NCBI RefSeq assembly: GCF_000383915.1
Contig: NZ_KB912942.1
Coordinates: forward strand, 2,773,195 to 2,837,194
Direction: 5' to 3'
Source of the DNA: Amycolatopsis benzoatilytica AK 16/65
GTDB taxonomy: Bacteria > Actinomycetota > Actinomycetes > Mycobacteriales > Pseudonocardiaceae
Length of the DNA stretch: 64,000 bases
The notes below the pieces were generated by a model, which worked only from the letters and a program-made list of their open reading frames with translations, was not told the DNA's origin and made no database searches. Position 1 is the stretch's first letter; each line of letters starts with the position of its first letter. A program made the translations under genes and the position numbers. Shown here in pieces: positions 44,443 to 55,624 of the stretch.

Positions 44443-45150
44443 GTGGCACTCGCACCCGCACCGCCGCGCCGTCGCCCGGCGCTCGTGACGTTCTGGCATT
44501 CGACCATCGGCAAGAAAGCCGTGATGGCCGTGACCGGCCTGATGTTCGTCGCGTTCCTGTTCGTGCACATGGCCGGGAACCTCAAGGTTTTCCTCGGACC
44601 ACAGCACTTCGACGACTATTCGGCCTGGCTGCGCACCATCGGCGAGCCGGTGCTGCAGCAGACCTGGTATCTCTGGGCGCAGCGGATCGTGCTGCTCGTC
44701 GCGTTGGCGCTGCACGTGACCGCGGCGGTCCAGCTGTCCAAACGGGACCGTCGCGCCCGCCCGGTGAAGTACGCGCACGGCCGGCGACGCAAAGCCAGCT
44801 TCGCCACGCACACCATGCGCTGGGGCGGCGCCACACTCGCGCTCTACCTCGGGTGGCACATTCTCGATCTCACCGTCGGCGTCGCCAACCGGGACTTCCA
44901 GGACGGGCATCCTTACCACAACGTCGTCGCCGACTTCCAGGTCTGGTGGGTCAACCTGATCTACATCGTCGCGCTGCTCATGCTCGGCCTGCACATCAAC
45001 CACGGCTTCTGGAGCGCCGCGCAGACCCTGGGCATCGCGGGCAAGGCCCGGGACCGTGCCCTGAAAACCGTCGGAACCGTGCTCGCCGTCGTGATCACCG
45101 GCGGTTTCCTGATCGTGCCGATCGCCGTCATGGCGGGATGGGTGGCCTGA
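44443..45150 (+). CDS. sdhC: Succinate dehydrogenase/fumarate reductase cytochrome b subunit
   Basis: A 235-residue membrane anchor with five TM helices, the single-subunit dihaem type (B-type SQR/QFR). Haem-ligand histidines are visible in [36 protein letters not shown] and [13 protein letters not shown] 44443 is preferred because TACCGT at 44430-44435 leaves 7 bases (leaderless) and the protein then begins like other actinobacterial SdhC. An ATG at 44386 would add 19 residues. It is followed 2 bases later by sdhA. It sits in the cytoplasmic membrane and passes electrons to menaquinone. Confidence 0.88.
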   Translation: MALAPAPPRRRPALVTFWHSTIGKKAVMAVTGLMFVAFLFVHMAGNLKVFLGPQHFDDYSAWLRTIGEPVLQQTWYLWAQRIVLLVALALHVTAAVQLSKRDRRARPVKYAHGRRRKASFATHTMRWGGATLALYLGWHILDLTVGVANRDFQDGHPYHNVVADFQVWWVNLIYIVALLMLGLHINHGFWSAAQTLGIAGKARDRALKTVGTVLAVVITGGFLIVPIAVMAGWVA

Positions 45151-45152
45151 CC

Positions 45153-47077
<1,925 letters not shown>

Positions 47078-47081
<4 letters not shown>

Positions 47082-47821
47082 AACTCACCTTGCGCGTGTG
47101 GCGGCAGGCCGGCCCGGACGACGCCGGGCGGCTGGTCGAATATCCAGTGGACGACGCCAGTCCGGACATGTCGTTTCTCGAACTGCTGGACGTGGTGAAC
47201 CAGCGGATCATCGAGGACGGCGGCGAGCCGGTCGCGTTCGATCACGACTGCCGGGAAGGGATCTGCGGGTCGTGCGGGGTGGTGATCAACGGACAGGCGC
47301 ACGGACCGGAGCGCACGACCGCCTGCCAGCTGCATCTCCGCTCGTTCTCCGACGGCGACGTGGTGGACGTGGAACCCTGGCGGGCCCGGGGTTTTCCGGT
47401 GATCAAGGATCTGGTGGTGGACCGGTCCGCGTTCGACCGGATCGTCGGGGCAGGCGGGTACGTGAGTGTCGCCACCGGGAGCGCGCCCGAGGCACACGCG
47501 ACACCGGTGGCCAAGCCGGTCGCGGATCTGGCCTTCGACAACGCCATCTGCATCGGGTGCGGGGCTTGTGTCGCGGCTTGCCCGAACGGGTCGGCCACGT
47601 TGTTCACCGCGGCCAAGGTGGCGCATTTGAATTCCCTGCCGCAGGGGGAAGTCGAGCGGGAGCGGCGCGTGCTGGGGATGGTGGCGGCGATGGATGCGGA
47701 AGGGTTTGGCGGGTGCACCAACACCGGGGAGTGTGTTTCGGTGTGTCCTCAGGGGATTCCGCTGGCGAGCATCGGGTCGCTCAACCGGGAGTTCCTTCGG
47801 GCCAGCCGACGGGTTCGATAA
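47078..47821 (+). CDS. sdhB: Succinate dehydrogenase/fumarate reductase iron-sulfur subunit
   Basis: A 247-residue electron-transfer subunit. The [2Fe-2S] site is [16 protein letters not shown]. The [4Fe-4S] and [3Fe-4S] sites use [14 protein letters not shown] and [15 protein letters not shown]. Start GTG 47078 overlaps the sdhA TGA by 4 bases, and AGCGGA lies upstream. It links FAD in SdhA to the haems in SdhC. All cluster cysteines are present, so it should be functional. Last gene of the operon, followed by the hairpin repeat at 47865-47949. Confidence 0.93.
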
Positions 47822-47864
47822 GGGATCGTCGCGGCTTCGGATCAGCCCCGCCGGCTGGGGCGTG

Positions 47865-47949
47865 TTCCGTGAAGGGCCCCTTCGGGGAATCTAGGTCCGT
47901 CAGGGGCCCCTTCAGGGAATCCAAGTCCCCCAAGGGGCCCCTCACGGAC
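47865..47949. repeat. Dispersed hairpin repeat, composite copy 2
   Basis: Outer arms TTCCGTGAAGGGGCC-type and GGGGCCCCTCACGGA enclose a tandem duplication of GGGGCCCCTTCxGGGAATC, so three GGGGCCCC blocks occur in 85 bases. It sits between convergent sdhB and the methyltransferase gene and probably terminates both. Confidence 0.75.
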
Positions 47950-47981
47950 TTGGCCGGGTGGTCCCGCAGCCAAGTGCGGCT

Positions 47982-48836
47982 CTAGATCTTGCGGCCGACG
48001 ACGCCCGCGACGCACTTGGCCGCGTCGCTCAGCGGGCGCAGCCTGGGCCCGTCCTGCCACCATTCGTCGGCGACCGACAAGCCCGGGCCGTCGGTGCGGT
48101 TCGGCGGGAGCAGGTCCAGCCCGGCCAGCATGTCCTCGATCTCGGCGCGGGTGCGAAACCGCCCGGCGCCGAGCGGGCCGGCTACCAGGATGCCTTCGAT
48201 CCGCTTCGCGACGGCGGTCAGCTCGGGGATCTCGGGGTCGTAGAAGTGCGCCATCGCGACGAAAGAGCCAGGCGCGAGCGCGTCGAGGTACTGGCGCATC
48301 ACGGCGGACGCGCCGTCGCCCTCGTAGTGGTGCATGGTGCCGATGTGCAGCAGTGCCACCGGCTCCGAGAAGTCGAGGCACTCGCGCACCGTCTCGTGCT
48401 GCAGCACGTCCTGCGGCTCGAAGATGTCCGCTTCGACCATGTGCGTGAACTCGTTGTCCTCCAGCAGCGCGCGCCCGGTCGCGAGGACCACCGGGTCGTT
48501 GTCGACGTAGACCACCTGCGCGTCGCGGCGGTAGCGCTGCACGATCTGGTGGGTGTTCTCCGCGGTCGGCAGGCCGGAACCGCAGTCGAGGAACTGGCGG
48601 ATGTCGGTCTGGCTGGCCAGCATCCGCAGCACGCGGTTGTGGAAACCGCGGTTGCCGCGGGCGATGTGCACCGCTTCCGGAACCGCCGCGCTGATCTTTT
48701 CCATGACCGCGCGGTCCACCTCGTAATGGTGGTTTCCGCCGAGGAAGCCGTCGTAGATGCGGGCGATGCTCGGCCGGTTCGGGTCCACCCCCACCGGCAC
48801 CTGGCTGGGCGACAACGGGGACGACGAGCCGGTCAT
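47982..48836 (-). CDS. SAM-dependent methyltransferase of the Methyltransf_19 (DUF574) family
   Basis: A 284-residue protein of an actinobacteria-specific family. N-terminal VDPNRPSIARIYDGFLGGNHHYEVDR, SAM-binding FLDCGSGLPTAENTHQIVQ, acidic loop VVYVDNDPVVLATGRALL, and LHIGTMHHYEG are its usual blocks. Members are often present in dozens of copies per Streptomyces or Amycolatopsis genome, and most have no known target. ATG 48836 is 5 bases after GAGG. A GTG at 48842 would add two residues. Monocistronic. Confidence 0.9.
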   Translation of the reverse strand: MTGSSSPLSPSQVPVGVDPNRPSIARIYDGFLGGNHHYEVDRAVMEKISAAVPEAVHIARGNRGFHNRVLRMLASQTDIRQFLDCGSGLPTAENTHQIVQRYRRDAQVVYVDNDPVVLATGRALLEDNEFTHMVEADIFEPQDVLQHETVRECLDFSEPVALLHIGTMHHYEGDGASAVMRQYLDALAPGSFVAMAHFYDPEIPELTAVAKRIEGILVAGPLGAGRFRTRAEIEDMLAGLDLLPPNRTDGPGLSVADEWWQDGPRLRPLSDAAKCVAGVVGRKI

Positions 48837-48895
48837 GGACACCTCGGGGAGCAGTCAGGTCGGCAGTGACCCGCTCACAGTAGTACTCCGGCCGG

Positions 48896-49552
48896 TCACC
48901 CGCGCCAGTGCTCGGGCACCGGGTAGCCCGCTTCGCTCCATTGCTGCAGATAGGAACTGACCGCGGCTCCGAACGAGTCGCCGCCGGGGCCGGGCGGCTG
49001 GTTCGCGCCGTCCGGCGGGCCCTGCGTCGGCTGGGTGCGCCGCGGCGCCGGGCGGCTGGTCGGCCGGACCGACGTGTCGCGCACCTGACCGGTGATCGCG
49101 GGCGGGGCCGGAGACGCGCTGAGCGTGCTCACCGCGGGCGGTGCCTCGGACTGCCGGGTCGGCGCCGGCGGCACCACCGGTTGCCCGTCCGATCCGCCGG
49201 GCGACGGCCACAACGCCCACGCGCCCAAGCCGGCGCACAGGACCACGGCGGCGCCGGCGACGACGCTGTAGCGCATCGGTCGCCGCGTGACCGGCGGCGC
49301 GGTTTCCCTCGGCGGCGCGGTGGCTTCGACGGCGGGTGCCGGGCCGCGCGCCGCGAGCTGCTCGGCCGCCGAGCCGGTGGACCCGTCGAGCACGCCGCCG
49401 AACGCCGAGGACGTCGCTTCGGCCCGCTGAACGCGGGGCCGCACGAGCGGCGGGGGTTCGGTGCCGTCGATCCGGGGCATCGGGGCGGTTTCGGACAGCC
49501 GCACCAGATTGGCGACCGACTCCAGGTCGCTGCCGGACTCCGGGTTCCCCAT
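48896..49552 (-). CDS. Single-pass membrane protein of unknown function
   Basis: A 218-residue protein. Residues 1-90 are acidic and Pro/Ala-rich. One TM helix (about 96-114, YSVVAGAAVVLCAGLGAWAL) follows the basic patch VTRRPMR. The extracytoplasmic part is Pro/Thr-rich (about 115-190) and ends in a short folded-looking helix DSFGAAVSSYLQQWSEAGYPVPEHWRG. The topology is like anti-sigma factors, but no zinc motif or sigma gene is present, so I do not assign that role. GGAGG is 5 bases before ATG 49552. Divergent from the aminopeptidase gene. Confidence 0.72.
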   Translation of the reverse strand: MGNPESGSDLESVANLVRLSETAPMPRIDGTEPPPLVRPRVQRAEATSSAFGGVLDGSTGSAAEQLAARGPAPAVEATAPPRETAPPVTRRPMRYSVVAGAAVVLCAGLGAWALWPSPGGSDGQPVVPPAPTRQSEAPPAVSTLSASPAPPAITGQVRDTSVRPTSRPAPRRTQPTQGPPDGANQPPGPGGDSFGAAVSSYLQQWSEAGYPVPEHWRG

Positions 49553-49678
49553 CCAGACCTCCAGCCCGTTCGCGCGCCCGACGCCGCCAGATCCTAGGGA
49601 CCCCCGGCTGGCGCTGTAAACCCGGTCCGTGCGTGATCCAGTACTGTCTGCCGGGCCGATGCGACGGGAGGGTCCGCC

Positions 49679-50599
49679 ATGGCGGGTTATTCGGCGGAAA
49701 TCACCGATTCGGGCCTGCTCGACGTCGGCGACGGGCAGCGGATCTGGTGGGACGCCTCCGGCGCGCCGGACGGCAAGCCGGTGCTGACCGTGCACGGCGG
49801 CCCCGGCGGAGGCGGCACCCAGTTCGGCCGGCGGGGCTTCGATCCGGCGAAGTTCCGCGTCGTGTCCTTCGACCAGCGCGGCTGCGGGCGGAGCACGCCG
49901 AACGTCGCGGACCCGTCAGTCGGCCTCGACCGCCACACGACCGACCGGCTGATCTCCGACATGGAGCGGCTGCGCGTCCGCCTCGGCATCGAAAAGTGGC
50001 TGCTGTACGGCGGTTCCTGGGGCACGACGCTGACGCTGGCCTACGCGCAGCGGCATCCGTCGCGGGTGAGCGGCCTCGTGCTGCTCTCGACGTTCACCTC
50101 CACCGCCGACGAGGTCGAGTGGCTCTACGGCGGTCTCCGGCGGCTGCTGCCCGCGCAGTGGGCGGAGTTCCGGGCTGTCGGCGACCTGGCCGGGTACTCG
50201 CGGCTGCTGGCGAGCCCGGACCGGAACGTCCAGCTGCGAGCCGCGCGCGCTTGGTGCGCTTGGGAGGACGCGGTCGTCGCGCACGAGTCCGGCGGCGGGC
50301 ACAGCGACCTGCCGGACGACGACCTGATCGCATTCGCCCGGCTTTGCGCGCATTACTACCGGCATCACGCGTGGCTGGACGACGATCAGCTGCTGCGCGG
50401 ACTCGACCGGCTGGCCGGGATTCCGGCGGTGCTGATCCATGGGGCGCTGGACTGGGGCGCGCCGTTGGCGAAGGCGTGGCAGCTGGCGCAGGCTTGGCCC
50501 GAGGCGGAGCTGATCGTGATCGAGGACGCGGGGCACCTCGGGAACGCTGCGTTCGGGAAGGCAGTGCTGGAGACGATCGCGCGGTTCGAGGACCGCTGA
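49679..50599 (+). CDS. pip: Prolyl aminopeptidase (alpha/beta hydrolase, S33)
   Basis: A 306-residue cytoplasmic peptidase that removes N-terminal proline. The oxyanion loop HGGPGGGGTQ, FDQRGCGRSTPN and the nucleophile elbow GGSWGTTLTLAYAQRHP (Ser113) are diagnostic for the S33 proline iminopeptidase family. Acid and His follow in LIHGALDWGAPL and DAGHLG. GGAGG lies about 8 bases before ATG 49679. The convergent neighbour is separated by a strong hairpin repeat. Confidence 0.9.
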   Translation: MAGYSAEITDSGLLDVGDGQRIWWDASGAPDGKPVLTVHGGPGGGGTQFGRRGFDPAKFRVVSFDQRGCGRSTPNVADPSVGLDRHTTDRLISDMERLRVRLGIEKWLLYGGSWGTTLTLAYAQRHPSRVSGLVLLSTFTSTADEVEWLYGGLRRLLPAQWAEFRAVGDLAGYSRLLASPDRNVQLRAARAWCAWEDAVVAHESGGGHSDLPDDDLIAFARLCAHYYRHHAWLDDDQLLRGLDRLAGIPAVLIHGALDWGAPLAKAWQLAQAWPEAELIVIEDAGHLGNAAFGKAVLETIARFEDR

Positions 50600-50624
50600 G
50601 CTCCCGCGCGGCCGGGCGAGTATG

Positions 50625-50675
50625 CCGTGAAGGGAACATTGGCGGACTCAGAGTCCCTCAATGTTCCCTTCACGG
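50625..50675. repeat. Dispersed hairpin repeat, copy 3
   Basis: CCGTGAAGGGAACATT (50625-50640) is a perfect 16-base inverse of 50660-50675. A second inner dyad GGACTC-A-GAGTCC (50644-50656) fills the loop, giving a double-stem shape. The arms differ from copies 1 and 2 (GGGAACATT, not GGGCCCCTT) but the ends are the same. It separates convergent genes. Confidence 0.8.
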
Positions 50676-50701
50676 ACAGAAAAGCGACACCGGGCGATCC
50701 C

Positions 50702-51226
50702 TCACGGCACCACCCGATACCGCAGCGTCGTCCCCCGCTGCCAGCTCAATTCCAGCCCGACCGGCGGACCAGAGCGCGAGAACAACCGCACCCCGTCCCC
50801 CAGCAGCACCGGCATCACCATCACCTCGACCTCGTCCAGCAACCCCGCCCCGACACACGCCAGCCCCACGCTGGCCCCCAGCACGTTCACTGTCTTCTCC
50901 CCCGCGGCGGCCTGCGCCAACGCGACTCCCTCAGCCAGCGAAGCGCAGTACGTCACCCCCGCCGCCGCAGGCAACGGCTGCCGCGTCAGCACTACCTGCG
51001 GACCGTCCCAGCCGCAGCCGAACGCTTTTCCCTCGCCTTCGGTCCCGCGATACGGGTCGTCCCCACAGAACGTGCGCCGGCCCACCAACAGCGCACCGGT
51101 CTCCGCGGCCAGTGCATCCGCGGCGGGGTTCGGCCCGGTGTAGGCGGCCAGCCAGCTCATGTCCCCGCCCGGGCCGGCGATGAAGCCGTCCAGCGACATC
51201 GCCGCCGAGTACAGCAGTGTGCCCAT
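50702..51226 (-). CDS. Dihydrofolate reductase-fold (RibD C-terminal) protein
   Basis: A 174-residue stand-alone reductase. SAAMSLDGFIAGPGGDMSWL, LLVGRRTFCGDDPY, QVVLTRQPLP, VNVLGASVGLACVGAGLLDEVEVMVMPVLLGDGVRLF follow the RibD_C pattern. ATG 51226 is used because GGAAGG is upstream and the family starts there. It is a paralogue, not a close copy, of the protein at 40948-41550. It precedes no other gene of known pathway, and its substrate is unknown. Confidence 0.87.
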   Translation of the reverse strand: MGTLLYSAAMSLDGFIAGPGGDMSWLAAYTGPNPAADALAAETGALLVGRRTFCGDDPYRGTEGEGKAFGCGWDGPQVVLTRQPLPAAAGVTYCASLAEGVALAQAAAGEKTVNVLGASVGLACVGAGLLDEVEVMVMPVLLGDGVRLFSRSGPPVGLELSWQRGTTLRYRVVP

Positions 51227-51286
51227 GTCGAAAGCCTTCCGTGTCGGTTTCCGGTACCGACTCCCCACGGCCCGGAAACTCATCGG

Positions 51287-52912
51287 TCAGCCCGACAGCG
51301 CCCGCCAGGCTTCCCGCCGTTCCCGCTGCAGGTCCGGGTCCGCGACCGGAGCCGCGGCGACCAAGCGGCGCGTGTAGTCCTCCCGCGGCGCGCCGAGCAC
51401 CGATTCGACCGGGCCCTCCTCGACCACCTTGCCGTGGTGCAGCACGACCACCCGGTCCGCGACTCGTTCCACCACGGCCAGGTCGTGGCTGATGAACAGG
51501 CACGCGAAGGCCAGCTCCCGCTGCAGGTCGGCGAGCAGGTCGAGCACCGACGCCTGAACCGAAACGTCCAGCGCGCTGGTCGGTTCGTCGGCGATCAGCA
51601 GCCGCGGCCGCAGCGCCAGCGCGCGGGCGATGCCGACGCGCTGCCGTTGTCCGCCGGAAAGTTCGTGCGGGTACCGGCCGCTCCAGTCCGGGTCGAGCCG
51701 GACCGCGGACAGCAGCTCCGCCACGCGTGCTCGGTGGTCGCCGCGGTCGCCGTGCACTACCAGCGGTTCCGCGATGCTCGCGCCGATCGTCGCGCGCGGG
51801 TTGAGCGCGGACGCCGGGTTCTGGAACACCACCCCGATCTGCCGCCGGATCTCCCGCCGCTCGCGCGCCGAAGCACCGGCCAAGTCCACCCCGTCGACCT
51901 GCACTGTGCCCGACGACGGCGGGACCAGCCCGGTCAGCACCGACGAGATCGTGCTCTTTCCGGAGCCGGACTCGCCGACCAGGCCGAGGACCTCGTCGGA
52001 GCCGATCGTGAACGAAACCCCGTCGACCGCCCGCACCGCGGGAGCGCCGCCGCCGACCCGGTAGGAGACCGCCAGGCCGGTCACCGACACCAGCGGCGCC
52101 GAGGACGGCCGCACCGCCCCGGCCGGCGAGGAACCCAGCGACAGCACCGAATCCAGCAGCTCCCGGGTGTAGTCCGCCCGCGGCGCGGCGAACAGCCCGG
52201 CGACCGTGTTCTGCTCGACCACCTGGCCCTCGCGCAGCACCACCACCCGGTCCGCCACGTCCGCGACCACGCCCATGTCGTGCGTGACGAGCAGGATCGC
52301 CGTGCCGAGCCGGTCCCGCAGCGACCGCAGCAGCTGCAGGATCCCGGCTTGCACGGTCACGTCGAGCGCGGTCGTCGGCTCGTCCGCGACGAGCAGCGAC
52401 GGCTCGTGGATCAGCGCCAAGGCGATCACCACGCGCTGCAGCTGCCCGCCGGACAGCTCGTGCGGGTACGCGCGCAGCACCCGCCGGGCGTCCAGCTCGA
52501 CCAGCTCCAGCAGCTCCTGCGCCCGGGCCCGCGCCTGCGCGCGCGGCACCGTCCGGTGCGCCCGCACCGCGTCCACGAGCTGGGTGCCGATCCGGAACAC
52601 CGGGTTCAGCGCGCTCATCGGCTCCTGGAACACCATGCCGATCTCGCCGCCGCGCACCGCGCGCAGCGCCGGACCGTCCAATGTGTACAGATCGCGGCCG
52701 GCGAGCACCGCCGAGCCGGTCACCGTCGCGGTGTCCGGCAGCAGGCCGAGCAGCGACAGCGCGGTCACCGACTTGCCGGAACCGGACTCCCCGACCAGGG
52801 CGACGACCTCGCCGGGGTGCACGTCGAAACTCGCCTCGCGAACCGCGGTGGCGCCGGCGGCGCCGCTGAACCGGATCGAGACGTCGCGCAGGGACAGCAG
52901 CTGTTCGGACAC
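51287..52912 (-). CDS. Dipeptide/oligopeptide ABC transporter ATPase, DppD-DppF fusion
   Basis: A 541-residue protein with two complete ABC domains. Domain 1 (about 5-250): Walker A GESGSGKS, signature LSGGQ, Walker B LLVADEPT. Domain 2 (about 275-520): Walker A GESGSGKS, LSGGQRQ, LLIADEPT. Each ends with an OppD/F C-terminal extension (DYTRELL and DYTRRLV). One polypeptide therefore supplies both ATPase halves. It is the last gene of the operon, 4 bases after the binding-protein stop, and powers the DppB/DppC channel. Confidence 0.92.
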   Translation of the reverse strand: MSEQLLSLRDVSIRFSGAAGATAVREASFDVHPGEVVALVGESGSGKSVTALSLLGLLPDTATVTGSAVLAGRDLYTLDGPALRAVRGGEIGMVFQEPMSALNPVFRIGTQLVDAVRAHRTVPRAQARARAQELLELVELDARRVLRAYPHELSGGQLQRVVIALALIHEPSLLVADEPTTALDVTVQAGILQLLRSLRDRLGTAILLVTHDMGVVADVADRVVVLREGQVVEQNTVAGLFAAPRADYTRELLDSVLSLGSSPAGAVRPSSAPLVSVTGLAVSYRVGGGAPAVRAVDGVSFTIGSDEVLGLVGESGSGKSTISSVLTGLVPPSSGTVQVDGVDLAGASARERREIRRQIGVVFQNPASALNPRATIGASIAEPLVVHGDRGDHRARVAELLSAVRLDPDWSGRYPHELSGGQRQRVGIARALALRPRLLIADEPTSALDVSVQASVLDLLADLQRELAFACLFISHDLAVVERVADRVVVLHHGKVVEEGPVESVLGAPREDYTRRLVAAAPVADPDLQRERREAWRALSG

Positions 52913-52916
52913 GGGA

Positions 52917-54605
52917 TTACTTCGCCAAGCCCATCTGGAGGTAGTTCGGGTACGCCGGGAACGCGCCGATAACGAAGTCGCCGACCTTCGCGCCGTGCAG
53001 GAACGAGTTGCGCGTGTAGATCAACGGCACGACCGGCGAGTCCTGCATGATCCGCTTGTCCGCCTGTGCCCACAGCTTGCCGGCCGCGGCCGGGTCGACG
53101 GTGCCCTGTGCCTGCTGGATCAGCGCGTCGACTTCGGGCGCTGAGTAGCGGGCCTCGTTGTACCCGCCGTTGCCGATCTCCGAGGTGGCGAACAGCGGCT
53201 CGATGTTCGCGTTGGCGCTCGGGAAGTCCGGCTGCCACGAACCCAGCGTCAGGTCGTAGCTGCCGTCGTTGCCGGTCACCAGGGTTTCCCAGGCGTCCTC
53301 GTCCAGCGGGCGCAGCTTCGTGCGGATGCCGGCCCGCTCCAGCGCGGCCTGGATGGCCTGCGCCTTGTCCGAGTCGTTGTTGGCGGTCGACACCGGAAAG
53401 TCCAGATTGTCGATGCCGTTCGGGAAGCCGGCTTCGGCCAGCAACTGCTTGGCCTTCGCGACGTCGCCGGTAGGCGGCGCCTGGTACAGGTCGTACACCT
53501 CGCGCCCGGCGATGCCTTCGGTGATCAGCGTGGTGGCGACCGGACCGGCCAGGTCCACGCTGCCCGCCACGGCGACCTGGAACGCGGTCTTGTCCACCGC
53601 GTACTGGAACGCCTGGCGCACCTTCACGTTGGCCAGCGGGCCGCGCTTGGTGTTGAGCGCCAGGTACGCCAGCGCACCGGACTTCGACGTGACGAGCTGG
53701 TTCTTCGCCGCGGGATTGGTGCGGATCTGCGCCAGCTGCGCCGGGTTCACGAAGGCCGCGCCGAACGCGAACGCGTCGTTGCCCTGGCTGGCCAGCAGCC
53801 GCTTCGCGATGACACCGGTGTCCTGGCCCATCTGGATCACGATCGAGTCCGGCAGGCCGGTGCGCGCCAGGTCGGTCTTCACGTCCCAGTTCGGGTTGCG
53901 GACGAACTTGACCTGCACGCCCTTCTGGTAGGTCTCGACCTGGTAGGGACCGGAGGCGACCGGCCTCGAGTCGAAGGTCACGTCGGTGCCCTTGCCCTTG
54001 GGCACCGGGGCGAACGCGGGCATGCTCGCGATCCACGGCCAGTCGCCGTACGGGCGGGCGAGGTGGAAGACGATGGTCTTCGGGTCCGGCGTCTCGATCG
54101 AAGCCAGTTCGCCGTTCTTGAACGGCCCCTTGTAGTCGCCGCCTCCGACCAGCAGGTTCTTGTGGTAGCTCAGCCCGCCGGAGAACGCCGCGTCGAACGA
54201 GCGCTCGATGCCGTACTTGATCTCCGCGCTGGTGATCGGCGTGCCGTCGGCCATCTTCAGGCCGTCCTTGAGCGTGTAGGTCCACGTCTTGCCGTCGGCG
54301 CTGGCCCGGCCGGTGTCGGTGGCCAGGTCCGGGACCACGGTGGCCGGGCCGTCCGCGGAGGTCTTCCACGCGGTGAGCCTGCGGTGGATCAGGCTGATCG
54401 TGGTGATCGCCAGGTTCTGGCTCTTCGCCGGGTCGAGGTGCTGGCTGGTGGTGTCGGTGAGGATGTACAACGTCCCGCCGGACGCCACGGTCACCGCGCC
54501 CCCGCCGGAAGACTGCTCGTTCGCGTTGCACGCGGCGAGGAACGCCCCTGCCCCAGTGGCCGTGGCGGTGATGCCCAGCGCTTTCAGGAAGTCCCTGCGA
54601 TCCAT
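52917..54605 (-). CDS. Oligopeptide/nickel-type ABC substrate-binding lipoprotein (SBP family 5)
   Basis: A 562-residue extracytoplasmic binding protein. The signal MDRRDFLKALGITATATGAG carries a twin-arginine motif (RRDFLK) and a lipobox ending LAAC (Cys26), so it is a Tat-exported lipoprotein. The SBP_bac_5 domain follows: VPDLATDTGRASADGKTWTY, LKDGLKMADGTPITSAEIKY, GPYQVETYQKG, VRQAFQYAVDK, PLIYTRNSFL. It binds peptides or similar solutes and hands them to the two permeases. Ligand not predictable. Confidence 0.92.
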   Translation of the reverse strand: MDRRDFLKALGITATATGAGAFLAACNANEQSSGGGAVTVASGGTLYILTDTTSQHLDPAKSQNLAITTISLIHRRLTAWKTSADGPATVVPDLATDTGRASADGKTWTYTLKDGLKMADGTPITSAEIKYGIERSFDAAFSGGLSYHKNLLVGGGDYKGPFKNGELASIETPDPKTIVFHLARPYGDWPWIASMPAFAPVPKGKGTDVTFDSRPVASGPYQVETYQKGVQVKFVRNPNWDVKTDLARTGLPDSIVIQMGQDTGVIAKRLLASQGNDAFAFGAAFVNPAQLAQIRTNPAAKNQLVTSKSGALAYLALNTKRGPLANVKVRQAFQYAVDKTAFQVAVAGSVDLAGPVATTLITEGIAGREVYDLYQAPPTGDVAKAKQLLAEAGFPNGIDNLDFPVSTANNDSDKAQAIQAALERAGIRTKLRPLDEDAWETLVTGNDGSYDLTLGSWQPDFPSANANIEPLFATSEIGNGGYNEARYSAPEVDALIQQAQGTVDPAAAGKLWAQADKRIMQDSPVVPLIYTRNSFLHGAKVGDFVIGAFPAYPNYLQMGLAK

Positions 54606-54622
54606 GGTTTTCCGTTCCCTTT

Positions 54623-55624
54623 CTACGAACTGACCCGAGCCCGGGGGTCGAGCGCCCCATAGAGCACGTCCACCGCGAAGTTCGCGAGGACGACGAAGAA
54701 GGCGGCGAACAGGCTTACGCCCATCAGCACCGGCAGGTCCACCTGGTGCACCGCGTCGACGAGCAGACCGCCGAGGCCGGGCAGCGCGAACACCCGCTCG
54801 GTGATCACCGCTCCGCCGAGCAGCGCGCCGAGGTCCACCGCGAACACCGTGACCACCGGCAGCAGCACGTTGCGCAGCGCGTATTTCCCGACGACCGTCC
54901 GCTCCGGCAGGCCGACCGCCCGCGCGGTACGGATGAAGTCCTCGCCCATGATCTCCAGCATCTGGCCGCGCGAGAGCCGGGCGTACATCGCGGCGTTGAT
55001 GAACGCCAGCACCAGCCACGGCAGCACGAGGTGCCAGGCCCAGTCGACCGGACTCTGCGCGAACGGCACGTACCCGTTGACCGGGACCACGTCGAGCGTG
55101 AAACCGAACAGCAGGATCCCCAGCAGCCCCACCAGGTACGCCGGCGCGGACACCCCGGCCAGCGTCACCGTCATCGCGGCGCGGTCGGCGAACTTGCCGC
55201 GGCGCAGCGCGGAGAACACGCCGGTCGCGACGCCGGCGATCAGCCAGATCACCGCCGCGCCGACAGCCAGCGAAACGGTGACCGGAAGCCGGTCCCCGAT
55301 CAGCGCCAGCACCGGCTCGTTCTGCTGGAACGAGTAGCCGAAGCAGGGTGCCGAGCAGACGATCGCGGTCACGCCGGAGCCGAACGTGCGGCCGGTGAAG
55401 ATTCCGCCGAGGAAGTCGAGGTACTGCTGGGTCCACGGCTTGTCGAAGCCCATGAATTCCCGGGCCAGCGCCAGGTTTTCCGGCGTGCACGGCTTCCCGC
55501 AGGACATCTGCGCCGGGTCGGTGGGCAGCAGGTAGAACACCGCGAAGGTGGCGAAGCTGACCACGAGCAGGACGCCGAGCATCCCGAGCAGGCGGATGCC
55601 CACGAAACGCAGGGGCCGGTTCAT
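54623..55624 (-). CDS. ABC transporter permease, DppB type
   Basis: A 333-residue inner-membrane permease with six TM helices. VGIRLLGMLGVLLVVSFATFAVFYLLPTDPA is the usual DppB start, and the EAA loop reads FIRTARAVGLPERTVVGKYALRNVLLPVVT, followed by VFALPGLGGLLVDAV. An extra loop at about 40-110 has four Cys (SCGKPC, VCSAPC), outside the membrane, which may form disulfides. Its ATG overlaps the dppC stop by 4 bases. Confidence 0.92.
   Translation of the reverse strand: MNRPLRFVGIRLLGMLGVLLVVSFATFAVFYLLPTDPAQMSCGKPCTPENLALAREFMGFDKPWTQQYLDFLGGIFTGRTFGSGVTAIVCSAPCFGYSFQQNEPVLALIGDRLPVTVSLAVGAAVIWLIAGVATGVFSALRRGKFADRAAMTVTLAGVSAPAYLVGLLGILLFGFTLDVVPVNGYVPFAQSPVDWAWHLVLPWLVLAFINAAMYARLSRGQMLEIMGEDFIRTARAVGLPERTVVGKYALRNVLLPVVTVFAVDLGALLGGAVITERVFALPGLGGLLVDAVHQVDLPVLMGVSLFAAFFVVLANFAVDVLYGALDPRARVSS

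Noticed and set aside
48896..49552. Single-TM protein as anti-sigma factor
   Set aside because: The topology fits, but there is no zinc-binding HxxxCxxC motif and no ECF sigma gene next to it.
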